A DNA stretch of 64,000 nt from Iris pallida (GCA_029216955.1 JANAVB010006998.1:2160692-2224691); one strand, 5' to 3'. Shown: positions 10,134-22,500, numbered from the stretch's first letter. A program made the numbers and translations. The notes: generated by a model from the letters alone, not told the origin.

Positions 10134-11256
10134 TCAGACATAGTATTTCTTCAGGAACTTACCGTTGATTGGCATCATTAGCAAGTCGCCGTTGGGTTCG
10201 GCCAATCGGTAGGCACCATTGGAGTAGACCGTCTCTTTGACGAATGGTCCCTCCCACTTGGGCTCGAACTTTCCAGCCGTCTTATGAGTCATTATCATCG
10301 GTCTTCGAACTGACAAGACAAGGTCACCCACTTGGAATGTTCTTTCCGAGACTTTCTTGTTGAAGGCCCCAGAAATCCGAGCTTGGTAAAGCTTGATTCG
10401 TTGTTGAGCTAGTAGACATTTTTCATCCAACGCTTCAAACGCTTGTAGCCGTCAATATTGATTGTCTTCGTCAGTCAACTGATTGTTGATAGCTATCCAT
10501 AAGGATGGGATCTCGATCTCCAGGGGAAGCACTGCCTCGCTTACATAAACAATAGAGAATGACATATTGCCCGTGGGTGTTCGAACGGCCGTACGGTAAG
10601 CCCACAGACATTCGCCAAGCTTCTCATTCCAGTCGCGCTTATTGGACGAAACAACTTTCTTAAGTAGCTTGACGATAGTTTTTTTTGAACGCTTCAGCTA
10701 GTCCATTCGCTGTATGATTGTAAGTTGTTGATGCCACATTCTGTATTCGATTTTTATCGCAGAACTGATGGAAAGTGGGGCTCACGAACTGAGGACAATT
10801 GTCGTGGATGATCCTTTGAGGAATGTCGAAGTGGTATATGACATAATATTTGACAAAGCTGATCACATTTGTGGTTTTTAACTCGACCAGAGGTACTGCT
10901 TTTGCCCACTTAAAAAAGTAGTCGGTGATGGCAAGTATGAACCGGTGTCCTCTGGAGGATGGTGGGCTAATCGCCCCAATGATTTCCATAACCCATGATT
11001 TAAATGGCCAGGCGACCATCGTGGGGTGCAGGAACTCTGAAGGCTGGTAGATGAAGTCAACATGCAACTGACACACCCGGTACTTCATTCCGTAATCAAC
11101 GACATCTGCCATCATAGTGGGCCAGTAGTAGCCCATGCGACGTAATCGGTCTTGCAGCTTAGGACCAGGCTGATGGGCTCCATAGGTGCCATCGTGTGCC
11201 TCCCAGAGTATTTCTTGTGCTTCTGTCTTGGATAAACATCGCAGGAGAAGCCCGTC
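10134..11256 (-). pseudogene. Integrase of element D (C-terminal part of pol)
   Basis: Minus-strand integrase. The HHCC-type zinc region is seen up to the E insertion (G-Y-Y-W-P-T-M near 11130, C-Q-L-H-V-D after it). The catalytic core has I-I-G-A-I (first Asp position replaced by Glu in M-E-I-I-G), H-D-N-C-P-Q-F (second Asp) and the downstream Glu in N-G-L-A-E-A-F. The C-terminal domain with F-Q-V-G-D-L-V-L and W-E-G-P-F-V ends at L-K-K-Y-Y-V (10134). Integrase inserts the cDNA copy into host DNA; with the Glu-for-Asp change and frameshifts near 10430-10660 it is dead. The missing upstream part resumes at 20338. Confidence 0.85.
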
Positions 11257-11931
11257 TGTGAAACCCGTATTTTTAGTTTACTTCTAATTTTTTTTTTTAT
11301 TTGCTAAATAAAATTTTGTTAGCAATAAATTTTTTCTTTAGAATAATGTTAGATGTTAATAATATTTATTTAAGAGTAAATTATTTTCCAAATAGTTAAA
11401 CTTGGATTTTTGGCATGTCAGCCCGGACTTGAACCCAAATTTGAACATAAAATATTTTTATAAATTGTACAAAAATTTTCTAAATAATATTTCCTTTAAA
11501 AATATTTTTAGTTGTCTAAAATTTTCCTAGCCCAAAGCCTTTAAATTTTATTGAAACCCATTGCTTTGGCCATTAGTTTCAATCCTGGCCCAAACTCATT
11601 ATTTTTCTAAGTCCAATTGGACCTAACCCAAGCCAATTATAGGCTAACCTATAAATCTTGAATGGGTTTCAAACCCATTCGTATGTCTCAACCCATTAAG
11701 TCTATACTTACTCTTGGTATTGAATGACATATATTAAATGTCTGATGAAGAAAACATTCAATAGCCTTTTCATTCTTCTTTAGTGTTGGGTGCTGTGAGT
11801 GGCCTTTGTGAACCGAAGAAGTTTTCTTCTTCTTCCCCACCCGTCGACCCCCTCGCCTTCCATAACCGGCCGACCATCAAGCCATGGTGGCTCTCCATCT
11901 TCTTAAAAGGTAACCTTCACTACCTATTTCC

Positions 11932-11938
11932 TATAAAA
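11932..11938 (+). promoter_or_regulatory. TATA box in E's 5' LTR
   Basis: CTATAAAAGG about 675 bases into the LTR, followed by a pyrimidine-rich leader (CCATCATTTTTCCACACC). The same box lies in the 3' LTR near 18227. It would define the start of the R region. Confidence 0.6.
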
Positions 11939-12039
11939 GGGGCTTTTCCCCATCATTTTTCCACACCATCACCATCTTCTTCATCCTCTTTCCAAATCAA
12001 CTATTTTCCGGCGATCCCCTTCTCGATCCTCCCCGGCGA

Positions 12040-12230
12040 ACCACTGGCCGAGTTTTCCCGAGGCCGACGCCCCTTTCCAGCGCGACCGAGCCGCTTCCCG
12101 GCGCTCCCGTCGACCCGCGCGGCCCCGCGTCACCGCCGCCCGCGCCCGACCGGCGACCGCCGCCGTCCACCGCCGGCACCCCGCGTGGCCTTCGTCCGTC
12201 GACCCTTTGCTCGCCCCTGTCCATGTCCAG
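12040..12230. other. GC-rich, CpG-rich block inside E's LTR
   Basis: Within an AT-rich LTR this block is strongly C/G-rich (runs such as CCGCCGCCCGCGCCCGACC). It sits downstream of the TATA box, the place of a 5' untranslated leader. The same block recurs in the 3' LTR (about 18335-18525). Confidence 0.7.
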
Positions 12231-13898
12231 CACTGTCCGTTTTGCCGTTCGGTTCCGCGACCCAAATTCGGGATTTCCTTCGACTTCGGTTTTGGGTATA
12301 ATTTCTGGAACTCTATTTTCCTTTCTGTCGATGATGAATTCTCTGGTCCCCGAATCCAGCTGGATTTCGGTTTTTTTTTTCGGCAACGTAAATTTTACAT
12401 TGCAATTTCTGTTCTTTCCGAAATTTTCGGAAAGTCGGGTTTCCGAGAACCTTTTCGAAAGGAACTCTGGAGAATGATTATTTTCTGGGTTTTCCTATTC
12501 GTAGGCTAATTCTCGGAATTTCCGAAGGAAATACGGGAAATTTTTGTATTGGATTTTTGGTGAAATTATGTTACTTTATTGTTCTGTTGATAGCTATTGT
12601 TCTCTTTAGCTATATGAATGTTCTGTTAGTATTTGGATTTCTTTGGTGAAAGTTGAAAATTGGTTATTCTTTTGGGTCATACGGATATGCTGGATTTTGG
12701 GTTCTATTGCTGGATTGGGTTCTGTATAGTTTGTTGAGATGGGTTTTGGAAAAAAATATATTATTTTGGAATTTATTGGTTTTTGATTGTAGACAATCTC
12801 GGGACTAACCTGTTTTCTCTTATTTAATTTGTAATTAAATTTGTAAGAGCATAAGCCCAGTTTCTATTAAGTGGTCTGTAATATTGTAATGTAGCGTTTT
12901 TATTTTATTTTCTGGGATTGTGGTACGCGTAGGAACAATTAAAATATTCTTATTATTAATTTAATTAAATAGCTCATGATTTCCTCATCTTTAAGTAAAA
13001 GAAAATATATTTTATATATAATTGTAGAACGTCAAAGTTTTCCAATAAAATAGATAAGAATACCGAGCTTTTATAAATGATTTGATAAATACAAGTTTTC
13101 TTGAAAAACCAATATAAACTGAATCTCTAAATTTTAACCCACTAGTAAACGTTGTGATGTTGTTGACTAAAATTGACTAGGAAAGACAAATAGAGATTGT
13201 AACTAGATAACTCTAAGTTTGGCTCTGAGACAAAGTTTTCCCGGAATGTAGGAATTCAAGGAAGAGCGTGACCTTTCGAATACCGAAGTACCAACCTTGT
13301 TCAATCGGAAGTTAAGGCAAGTACATTTTATGTAGATTTTACAATTATTTTCACAATTGTTTCATTGCAAGTTTAAACCACAATTATACACGAACTCCTA
13401 CGGGAGAAATGATTGTACTGTTGGGGACTGGGGGAATAGTGTACTGGATATGACCAAATCCAAACTTAGGATAATGAATGTGTTAGCTTACCCCTCTCTC
13501 ACACGGGGATAAGCCATACCGTATCGCTAGGATACAAATGTACCCAAACCGGTCATATTCTTTACCTATTCATATCACTGTACTGTACTATTTCAAAATT
13601 GTTCATTTTCAAACTGTTTAAAAATGCATGTTATAAATTGTCATTTTAATTGTTAAAATTTGCATGAACTGTACTTTGCTCACTCCTGACTGGAGACCAA
13701 CATTTTAGGTTACTCTGAGGTTGATCATTCTAGAGTATCTGGTGGCACAGAGCTAATGTTCAACAATCCTGTTCGGTACCCGGCGGTACTACCTGACGAC
13801 GATGGATCGGCGTCTCCTTAGATGCTGTTGGTGTTAGCTAGTCTTATTTCAGTTTTTTGGATCTTTTAAACTTTTGTACTGGACAAGTTTATTATCGA

Positions 13899-13904
13899 AT
13901 AAAT
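13899..13904 (+). terminator. Poly(A) signal in E's LTR
   Basis: AATAAA about 140 bases before the LTR end, with T-rich flanks. Equivalent to the copy near 20194, which would end the genomic transcript. Confidence 0.45.
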
Positions 13905-14222
13905 GTTGTGGCAACTTTTAAATTCAAACTTGTTGTTGATTGACCTGCAATATGGATTACAGCTTACTGCCGCCGTCTCATCAACGGTGCAGGCTGGGCA
14001 TGATCCGATTCGACCCAAGTATTTGGGGACCGGGTCGTGACATGTTTTTAGTGGTGGCCCATGCAGGTCAACTAAATCAACAATTTAGGAAAACTAGAAA
14101 CAATTAGGAACACTAGAACATCAAAATTGCCACAACATAGGACCGATTTATATATGATAAATATTTTTATTATAGACTGGTAGGTTACCTTGCTTATGCT
14201 TGTATCCTAAACCTTCCAGAGA

Positions 14223-14927
14223 ATGACCACTGACAAAACCAACTCTGCTGGCGATGTGGTATCATCTCCGGATCGAACCCCGCCTCTTCAGTCAAGTCAG
14301 AGCTTTTCACCCAACCAGCTGATTGATCATCCTCACCAATCATCCAGTGAAGTTTTTCCCACACTGGCAAATCCTACCTCTCCTCTAACTGGGTTACTTT
14401 TCTTTGAGGAAGTACCCACTCATGTTGCTTCACCAGTACCAGAGAACACCTCTCAGATGGTTGCTCTATTTCAAGAAATCCTAGAGTATCAGAAGATTCA
14501 AGCTGAACAGATGGATATCTCGAGAGAAGTCATGAAGAATATCAACGACGCAACCTTAGCCATTTTAAACCAAGTTGGAGCGGAACCTCGTCCTAGGAGG
14601 GATACCCATGAGAATAGAAGATATTTGGGCCCTGTCCGACAACCATATTGCAAGAAGCTTTTGGCTTGTGCCTACTGTAAGAGACCTGGTCACCAAGCCA
14701 ACATTTGTCGCAAGAGATTAAGGCAATGTTTGGTGTGTGGATCTGCTGAACATCAAGTTAAGGACTGCCTCTTATCTTATCATCGTATCGGAGCGTCTAT
14801 TATGCCACAACCTCAGGACTCTATCCAACAGACCGTAGGAAGGGATGAAGCAGAATCAAGGATCATAGAAGAGGAAGAAAATGGAGATGCCCAAGCAAGA
14901 ACCAGAACCATGAAGAATAGTACTTAG
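14223..14927 (+). CDS. Gag-like protein with two zinc knuckles (element E)
   Basis: An uninterrupted 234-codon frame starting 180 bases after the 5' LTR. The N-terminal half is Ser/Pro/Thr-rich; residues about 80-115 could form a helix; two CCHC knuckles follow, C-A-Y-C-K-R-P-G-H-Q-A-N-I-C and C-L-V-C-G-S-A-E-H-Q-V-K-D-C, and the tail is acidic. The knuckles are the nucleic-acid-binding part of retrotransposon Gag. The usual capsid (Retrotrans_gag) domain of about 100 residues is not visible, so this looks like a shortened Gag. It stands out because the pol behind it is full of stops. It could serve RNA packaging in trans, or be intact by chance. Confidence 0.65.
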   Translation: MTTDKTNSAGDVVSSPDRTPPLQSSQSFSPNQLIDHPHQSSSEVFPTLANPTSPLTGLLFFEEVPTHVASPVPENTSQMVALFQEILEYQKIQAEQMDISREVMKNINDATLAILNQVGAEPRPRRDTHENRRYLGPVRQPYCKKLLACAYCKRPGHQANICRKRLRQCLVCGSAEHQVKDCLLSYHRIGASIMPQPQDSIQQTVGRDEAESRIIEEEENGDAQARTRTMKNST

Positions 14928-15059
14928 GACTGCTGAGTAGTATTATCTATTAAGAAGCTGTAACAAGATGTCCCTAGATCAATTATGAGAGTTTTGTTGT
15001 AATTTTCTTATATGAATAAAAATCTTAGTTACATCTTCATGATAGAAGTTTTTTCTAAT

Positions 15060-17120
15060 AGTTTCTGGATTACCCTATGCATAGAAATATTCCATTAACC
15101 TAGTACCTAGCTCCTTCCCTATGACTAAGTGATACTATAGAATCGACCTGAAGGAAGCCAAGGAAATGAAGGATTAGATCAATGGACTAAAGGTGTTGGG
15201 TTTCATATAAGACGGAGCTTCACTCTAAGAAGCATCAGGATAAAACAATATGGATGAGAGTAGACTATCAGGGCACTGAAGAATTACTTTTTCTCGACTG
15301 ATGATCTATCCAAGTTGAGTGAACTTAAGGGTTTTCGGAGATTAACTTAAGAACTGACTACCATCAGATTAAGATCATGAAGGAGTACATTCTCAAGACG
15401 ACATTCAACACCAAATACTGGTAGTTGAATTTTTGGATCATGTCTCTTGGAATGATGAATACTCATGTTGTGTTCATGAATCTCATGAACAGAGTCTTTT
15501 TATGAGTAATTGAATCAGTTTGTTGTCTTTTCTTTAGATAACAAAAATCTGATATACTCAAGGACTGAAGAAGAACATGAAGAGCATCTGAGAAATTTCT
15601 AGGAACTTTGAAGAAGTTTTTGGTAAGCTATCAAGACATGAATTTTCTTAGACAATGTGGTTTTTTGCCATAATGTCACAAGAGAAGAAAATTTGATAGA
15701 CTCTAGATAGATAGCCGCTGTGGAGAAGTCGTATATCTAAGTTCAATGGTTTCTTGGGCTTGATGGGATACTACTGGAATCTGTGTAGGAATTCGCCAAG
15801 ATTGCTGAGTCGATGATGAAGCTGACTCGAAAGAATGAAGAGTTTGTCTGGACGCATTTAAGAAGCTGTAGAAGAAGCTTACCAATCCTTGCGCTACCCG
15901 CAGGATCCGGTGGTTTCACCATCTACAGAGATGTCTCAGGAAAAAGACTGGGTTGTATTCTTCAACAACATGGGAAAATAATTGTCTACATATCTAGGCA
16001 ATTACGGACTCATGAGAAGAACTATCCCACACATAATTCGGAACTTGTTGTAAGTATCCTTGCTTTAAGGCTATGGAATTATTATGGAAAGGGAGTAAAA
16101 TTATATACGGACTATAAAAGTCTGAAATATATTTCTACTCAGAAAGAGCGGAATATTGGGTAAACGAAGACGATTGAAGCTGATATCGATGGTTTGACCA
16201 AGAAGCGGCACCTAGACATCAGGAAGTTGGGCTGGAGAGCATACTGTCTGAAGATAGAAGGATGGAACTAGATGCTGATTCAGTGTCAATAAAGCTGCAA
16301 GTGAGCTCGAGTCTGAAGAACAAAGTCAAGAAGACGCAGTTTCAAGACAAGGCACTTGTAAACTTAGAGATCAAGTGTTGACAGGAACATTTGGGAGTTT
16401 CTTTATTGCCAACGATGGAGCTTTTGAAGAATGGTACGAGGTTGTATACCTTCTGGTGAACTAAGAAGCGCAGTATCCCACACACTCTAACCAGATGTAT
16501 CGGGATGTGTGTACCATTAAATGGTGATATGTAATGAAGAAGGACAAATTCCAAGAATGAGGTTAGGTATTCTGTCAACATGTAGAAATTAGCAAGATTC
16601 CTGCAGACGCTGGATATTTCGGAGTAGAAGTAGGAACACATAAATGGACCTTGTGTTAGGATTACTTTGTTCCTAAGGAGGGAAGATCACCAATTGGATT
16701 TTGTGTACTGACTGACCAAGTCAGTTCATTATGAAGTTGCTTTATTCACGAAAGAGTTGGCGGCAATGTGCAAGAGACACATCTACCGGATTCATGAAGT
16801 TCCAACTGACAGACAATCAAAGAAGTCAATCTAGACGTTTGAAGACATGCTGAAGAATCTTGCCTCCTGGAATCTGGAGGATCTTGGAAAGATCAATTAT
16901 CTTTGGTAGAGTTTTCTTACAATAAATACCCAGTTAGCATCAGTACAACATCATTGAAGTTTTGGATGTAGTTTTCGTACATAACTTGCATAGGACGATG
17001 TAGAAGAAAGAATACTGTTAGATCCAGAGAGAGTAACTGGCGCAGCAGAGGAAGTGAAGATGATCAGAGACAAGCTATGATAGACAGAAGCACTGGGCAG
17101 ACAACACTTGTCAAACACTG
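15060..17120 (+). pseudogene. Decayed pol of element E (RT, RNase H, integrase)
   Basis: Scattered but collinear gypsy pol remnants on the plus strand: an RT fragment around 15350-15500 (D-Y-H-Q-I-K-I, K-T-T-F-N-T, then M-S-L-G-M-M-N where the family has a phenylalanine-glycine motif), RT-linked RNase H at 15880-16160 (I-V-Y-I-S-R-Q-L, N-Y-P-T-H-N-S-E-L, L-Y-T-D-Y-K-S-L), and integrase traces around 16640-16930 (L-T-D-Q-V, then L-E-D-L-G-K). Stops and shifts occur every few dozen codons. No functional enzyme can be made. Confidence 0.8.
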
Positions 17121-17520
17121 GAATTTGTAGAAGAAGGCAGTGTCAGAGAAACCAGTAACAAGCATAGTCAGAGGTGAGATGAAGATCAGGCAAAGTTGAA
17201 TCATTATTCCTATTTCTTTCTATACTCATCTGTTTCATTTTCAAATTTGACATTATGCTTGTTAGCCTAGTTTTGCGAGCTATTCCTTTTTCAAGCTTGA
17301 TCATGACATTATCTTATTGGAGGCCTCCATTAATATATTGTCTAATCAGAACCGGTGCAATGATGGTCTGATCAACCTCATACACTTTGGTTCATATTTT
17401 GTCCCTAAATTGTCTCATCCATGATTACCTTTAAAAATTCTTATTGTTTGAACCTGAATTGAACACCATACTCGTGTCTATTTGAATTGTGGGAATCCTG
17501 TCCTACCTGTCCTTAAATTT
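17121..17520. other. E region between decayed pol and polypurine tract
   Basis: No recognisable frame; it is presumably old 3' pol and untranslated sequence. Confidence 0.4.
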
Positions 17521-17537
17521 CGAGGACGAAATTTTCT

Positions 17538-17550
17538 AAGGAGGGAAGGT
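17538..17550 (+). other. Polypurine tract of element E
   Basis: AAGGAGGGAAGGT directly precedes the 3' LTR start. Polypurine tracts prime plus-strand cDNA synthesis in LTR retrotransposons. Confidence 0.85.
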
Positions 17551-20337
17551 TGTGAAACCCGTATTTTTAGTTTACTTCTAATTTTTTTTTTTATTTGCTA
17601 AATAAAATTTTGTTAGCAATAAATTTTTTCTTTAGAATAATGTTAGATGTTAATAATATTTATTTAAGAGTAAATTATTTTCCAAATAGTTAAACTTGGA
17701 TTTTTGGCATGTCAGCCCGGACTTGAACCCAAATTTGAACATAAAATATTTTTATAAATTGTACAAAAATTTTCTAAATAATATTTCCTTTAAAAATATT
17801 TTTAGTTGTCTAAAATTTTCCTAGCCCAAAGCCTTTAAATTTTATTGAAACCCATTGCTTTGGCCATTAGTTTCAATCCTGGCCCAAACTCATTATTTTT
17901 CTAAGTCCAATTGGACCTAACCCAAGCCAATTATAGGCTAACCTATAAATCTTGAATGGGTTTCAAACCCATTCGTATGTCTCAACCCATTAAGTCTATA
18001 CTTACTCTTGGTATTGAATGACATATATTAAGTGTCTGATGAAGAAAACATTCAATAGCCTTTTCATTCTTCTTTAGTGTTGGGTGCTGTGAGTGGCCTT
18101 TGTGAACCGAAGAAGTTTTCTTCTTCTTCCCCACCCGTCGACCCCCTCGTCTTCCATAACCGGCCGACCATCAAGCCATGGTGGCTCTCCATCTTCTTAA
18201 AAGGTAACCTTCACTACCTATTTCCTATAAAAGGGGCTTTTCCCCATCATTTTTCCACACCATCACCATCTTCTTCATCCTCTTTCCAAATCAACTATTT
18301 TCCGGCGATCCCCTTCTCGATCCTCCCCGGCGAACCACTGGCCGAGTTTTCCCGAGGCCGACGCCCCTTTCCAGCGCGACCGAGCCGCTTCTCGGCGCTC
18401 CCGTCGACCCGCGCGGCCCCGCGTCACCGCCGCCCGCGCCCGACCGGCGACCGCCGCCGTCCACCGCCGGCACCCCGCGTGGCCTTCGTCCGTCGACCCT
18501 TTGCTCGTCCCTGTCCATGTCCAGCACTGTCCGTTTTGCCGTTCGGTTCCGCGACCCAAATTCGGGATTTCCTTCGACTTCGGTTTTGGGTATAATTTCT
18601 GGAACTCTATTTTCCTTTCTGTCGATGATGAATTCTCTGGTCCCCGAATCCAGCTGGATTTCGGTTTTTTTTTTTCGGCAACGTAAATTTTACATTGCAA
18701 TTTCTGTTCTTTCCGAAATTTTCGGAAAGTCGGGTTTCCGAGAACCTTTTCGAAAGGAACTCTGGAGAATGATTATTTTCTGGGTTTTCCTATTCGTAGG
18801 CTAATTCTCGGAATTTCCGAAGGAAATACGGGAAATTTTTGTATTGGATTTTTGGTGAAATTATGTTACTTTTATGTTCTGTTGATAGCTATTGTTCTCT
18901 TTAGCTATATGAATGTTCTGTTAGTATTTGGATTTCTTTGGTGAAAGTTGAAAATTGGTTATTCTTTTGGGTCATACGGATATGCTGGATTTTGGGTTCT
19001 ATTGCTGGATTGGGTTCTATATAGTTTGTTGAGATGGGTTTTGGAAAAAAATATATTATTTTGGAATTTATTGGTTTTTGATTGTAGATAATCTCGGGAC
19101 TAACCTGTTTTCTCTTATTTAATTTGTAATTAAATTTGTAAGAGCATAAGCCCAGTTTCTATTAAGTGGTCTGTAATATTGTAATGTAGCATTTTTATTT
19201 TATTTTCTGGGATTGTGGTACGCGTAGGAACAATTAAAATATTCTTATTATTAATTTAATTAAATAGCTCATGATTTCCTCATCTTTAAGTAAAAGAAAA
19301 TATATTTTATATATAATTGTAGAACGTCAAAGTTTTCCAATAAAATAGATAAGAATACCGAGCTTTTATAAATGATTTGATAAATACAAGTTTTCTTGAA
19401 AAACCAATATAAACTGAATCTCTAAATTTTAACCCACTAGTAAACGTTGTGATGTTGTTGACTAAAATTGACTAGGAAAGACAAATAGAGATTGTAACTA
19501 GATAACTCAAAGTTTGGCTCTGAGACAAAGTTTTCCCGGAATGTAGGAATTCAAGGAAGAGCGTGACCTTTCGAATACCGAAGTACCAACCTTGTTCAAT
19601 CGGAAGTTAAGGCAAGTACATTTTATGTAGATTTTACAATTATTTTCACAATTGTTTCATTGCAAGTTTAAACCACAATTATACACGAACTCCTACGGGA
19701 GAAATGATTGTACTGTTGGGGACTGGGGGAATAGTGTACTGGATATGACCAAATCCAAACTTAGGATAATGAATGTGTTAGCTTACCCCTCTCTCACACG
19801 GGGATAAGCCATACCGTATCGCTAGGATACAAATGTACCCAAACCGGTCATATTCTTTACCTATTCATATCACTGTACTGTACTATTTCAAAATTGTTCA
19901 TTTTCAAACTGTTTAAAAATGCATGTTATAAATTGTCATTTTAATTGTTAAAATTTGCATGAACTGTACTTTGCTCACTCCTGACTGGAGACCAACATTT
20001 TAGGTTACTCTGAGGTTGATCATTCTAGAGTATCTGGTGGCACAGAGCTAATGTTCAACAATCCTGTTCGGTACCCGGCGGTACTACCTGACGACGATGG
20101 ATCGGCGTCTCCTTAGATGCTGTTGGTGTTAGCTAGTCTTATTTCAGTTTTTTGGATCTTTTAAACTTTTGTACTGGACAAGTTTATTATCGAATAAATG
20201 TTGTGGCAACTTTTAAATTCAAACTTGTTGTTGATTGACCTGCAATATGGATTACAGCTTACTGCCGCCGTCTCATCAACGGTGCAGGCTGGGCATGATC
20301 CGATTCGACCCAAGTATTTGGGGACCGGGTCGTGACA
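17551..20337 (+). repeat. 3' LTR of element E
   Basis: 2787 bases. Differences from the 5' copy seen by eye include C/T at 18150, A/G near 18032, C/T near 18392, C/T near 18507, one extra T in the run at about 18665, and single changes near 18870, 19019, 19088, 19191 and 19509. Such similarity implies a recent insertion or LTR gene conversion. Confidence 0.95.
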
Positions 20338-21137
20338 CCGTCATATAAACAATGATGTAGCATCTTGGTAGCTGTGTCGTAGAAGAACCGAAGAGAGCGT
20401 CTCTTGACAAAAGTAGCTTTATTTGGGTCTTCGGGTATGATCCCGTAAACTACATAGTCTATGAACGGAAACCGCCAATCCCAAACGTCCACATTAGTGT
20501 CTATTTGTACTAAGTAACTCGGACACGTATGTAGATTGTTCTTCGGGCAAACCAGCTCCCAGTCCGTTACCGTAATGGTATATTGGGTTCCCACAGGTGC
20601 TGCCAGAGAAGCGACGAGGCCAGCGAGTGCGTCAGCCTCCAAGTTCTGCAACCGAGATACATGTTCTATAATGAACCCTGTGAAGGTAAAGATGATATCG
20701 ATTGCCGCTTGGTGGTATAGAACCAGATCTTCATGCCGGACTTCGTATTGTCCCCAAACCTGGTTGATAATCAATTTTGAGTCGCTATAAACTTCGATAC
20801 AGTCAACCCCCAACTGTTTAGCGAGCTGGAGTCCGATAATGAGAGCATTATACTCGGTGACATTATTGGTACAAGACTCCATGAAATAATATGCCCAGTT
20901 GATGACCAAGCCGTCGGGAGTGATGAGGACCACTCCAACCCCTGCGATGATCTCGCCTTTGGGCCCTGTTCTTGACGCACCATCAAAGAACATACGCCAA
21001 ACCGAGTTATCTGAGATGGTATTGGACTCTAGGACTTCATCAGTGATGTCGTCATAGAGCTTTGACGTCTCTGGCATGGGGTGTGCTGCTAGGAAGTCGG
21101 CCAACGCTTGGCCCTTGACTGACTTTTATGGGACGAA
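20338..21137 (-). pseudogene. Archaeal-type RNase H and integrase N-terminus of element D
   Basis: Continues D's pol on the far side of E. The frame from 21104 downward contains A-D-F-L-A-A-H-P, then W-R-M-F-F-D-G-A-S (first Asp), N-N-V-T-E-Y-N-A-L (Glu), V-Y-S-D-S-K-L-I (second Asp) and N-L-E-A-D-A-L-A (last Asp). This is the extra, archaeal-like RNase H that marks Tat-lineage Ty3/gypsy elements and follows the normal RT-linked RNase H. Downstream the frame leads toward the integrase zinc region and is cut at Y-D-G by the E insertion. All four acidic residues are present, unusual in a copy otherwise so damaged. Confidence 0.88.
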
Positions 21138-22500
21138 CACCATGTCATAAGGAGTCAAAAGTATCGTCGATGTGGCTAACCGTGAGTTCAAGGCCCCTGG
21201 CTTGGTCATGAGGACCCTGAGGGGGTTGACTCAAGAGATGATGTGGACCGTCCGTTCGGCCACATAATGATGTGTCTTCTGGATGGCGAAGAGCAGGGCA
21301 AGACACTCCTTCTCGACAGGATTACACCGATGCTTAGCCCCAATCATGGTCCTGCTAAGGTAGTAGATTGCCTGTTCGTGGCCTTCATTGCTTTTCTTGG
21401 CTAGCAAATCACCGAGAGAATGGTTCATAGCTCGGACATATAGCTGGAAGGGTCTACCCACGACTGGGGCTACTACTACTAGAGGACTAGTGAGGTACTG
21501 TTTGATGTCGTCGAATGTGCGCTAGCATTCTTCTATCCAGACAAAAAAAACCCTTTCTTTATCAGTTTGGTGGAAGGTTGACATCTACCAGAGAGATTTG
21601 CTATAAATCTTCGGATATATGCTAAGCGCCCTTGCAGGCCTCGGAGCTCGCAGAGATTCTTCGGAGGAGCGATGTCCAAGATCGCCTTAGTCTTCTCAGC
21701 GTCAATATGAATACCCTTGGCTGTGACGATAAAGCCCAAGAATTTGCCACTGGAGACTTCCAGAAATGACTTGGTTGGGTTCATCTTCAGTTGATGTACT
21801 CACATTAAGTCGAACATTGTTCTCAAGTCATCCAAGTGATTGGATTTATTTTTGCTTTTGACAGCAATATCATCAACGTAACATTCTACCATCTTTTGAA
21901 GGTGCTTGCGGAATATGGTGCTTATTGCCCGCTAGTATGTTTCTTCCGCATTCTTCAACCCGAAGGGCATAACTGTGTAACAATATATCCCTTTTGGAGT
22001 CCGAAATGAAGTATGCTTCTTGTCTTTAGAAAACATCTTGATTTGGTTGTAGCATGAGAAATCATCCATAAAGAACATACGCTCAAAGCCACAAGTGTTG
22101 TCGATCATCACGTCAGTGATCGGAAGAGGAAACTCGTCTTTTGGGTAGGCCGAGTTGAGATCCTTGAAGTCTATGAAGACCCAAAAATTTTCATTCTTCT
22201 TAGTAACTAGGACAACGTTGGCCACCCAATCTGGGTGTTGTTCTTCGCGAATGAAGCCACTCTCTAAGAGTTTATCGACTTCTTCCTCGATAGCATCCAT
22301 AATATTGGGACAAAAATGCCGTTGTTGCTGTTTGACATGCGTAGCATTGTGTAGGATGTTGAGACGGTGCATGGCAACTTGTGGGTATAAACCCGGCATA
22401 TCTTCATAGGTCCATGCAAAGACATCGATGTATTCTCGGATAAGTTGTATCAGAGATTCTTTATCTTCCCCTGTCAAGCTTTTGTTAATAAAGATGGATT
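21138..22500 (-). pseudogene. Reverse transcriptase and RT-linked RNase H of element D
   Basis: Minus strand, with domains in order: E-Y-I-D-V-F-A-W-T-Y-E-D-M-P-G (22430 downward), the R-E-E-Q-H-P-D-W entry to the RT, P-L-P-I-T-D-V-M-I-D, F-M-D-D-F-S-C-Y-N-Q-I-K-M, the active site C-Y-V-D-D-I-A-V-K-S (about 21875), G-L-Q-G-R-L-A-Y-I-R-R-F, then RNase H motifs H-E-Q-A-I-Y-Y-L-S-R-T-M and E-K-E-C-L-A-L. Copies the element RNA into DNA in the family. It is broken by a stop at 21930, a stop near 21806 and frameshifts near 21530 and 21200. Confidence 0.88.

Larger units (their letters stand above)
11257..14042 (+). repeat. 5' LTR of element E
   Basis: 2786 bases, TG...CA ends, near-identical to 17551-20337. 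It contains a TATA box (11932), a GC-rich stretch (about 12040-12230) and an AATAAA (13899). A 172-residue frame through 11783-12301 also exists in the 3' copy; it crosses the promoter and is treated as non-coding. Confidence 0.95.
11257..20337 (+). mobile_element. Element E: recent Ty3/gypsy LTR retrotransposon with decayed pol
   Basis: Complete insertion inside D's pol, flanked by the 5-bp duplication CCGTC (11252-11256 and 20338-20342). Two LTRs (11257-14042 and 17551-20337) start TGTGAAACCC and end GTGACA, and differ at only about ten positions by eye. The inside is short (about 3.5 kb): one intact 234-residue gag-like frame and a heavily mutated plus-strand pol. The tract before the 3' LTR (CGAGGACGAAATTTTC then AAGGAGGGAAGG) is typical of chromovirus-type Ty3/gypsy elements. 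Probably non-autonomous. Confidence 0.92.

Noticed and set aside
11783..12301. 172-residue frame in E's LTR, with a twin at 18077-18595
   Set aside because: It crosses the LTR's TATA box and GC-rich leader and is duplicated only because LTRs are duplicated; no domain or codon signal.
14043..14080. Primer binding site for element E
   Set aside because: A TGGTGGCCC stretch starts nine bases inside the LTR, but I could not match it to a tRNA end, so it is not annotated.
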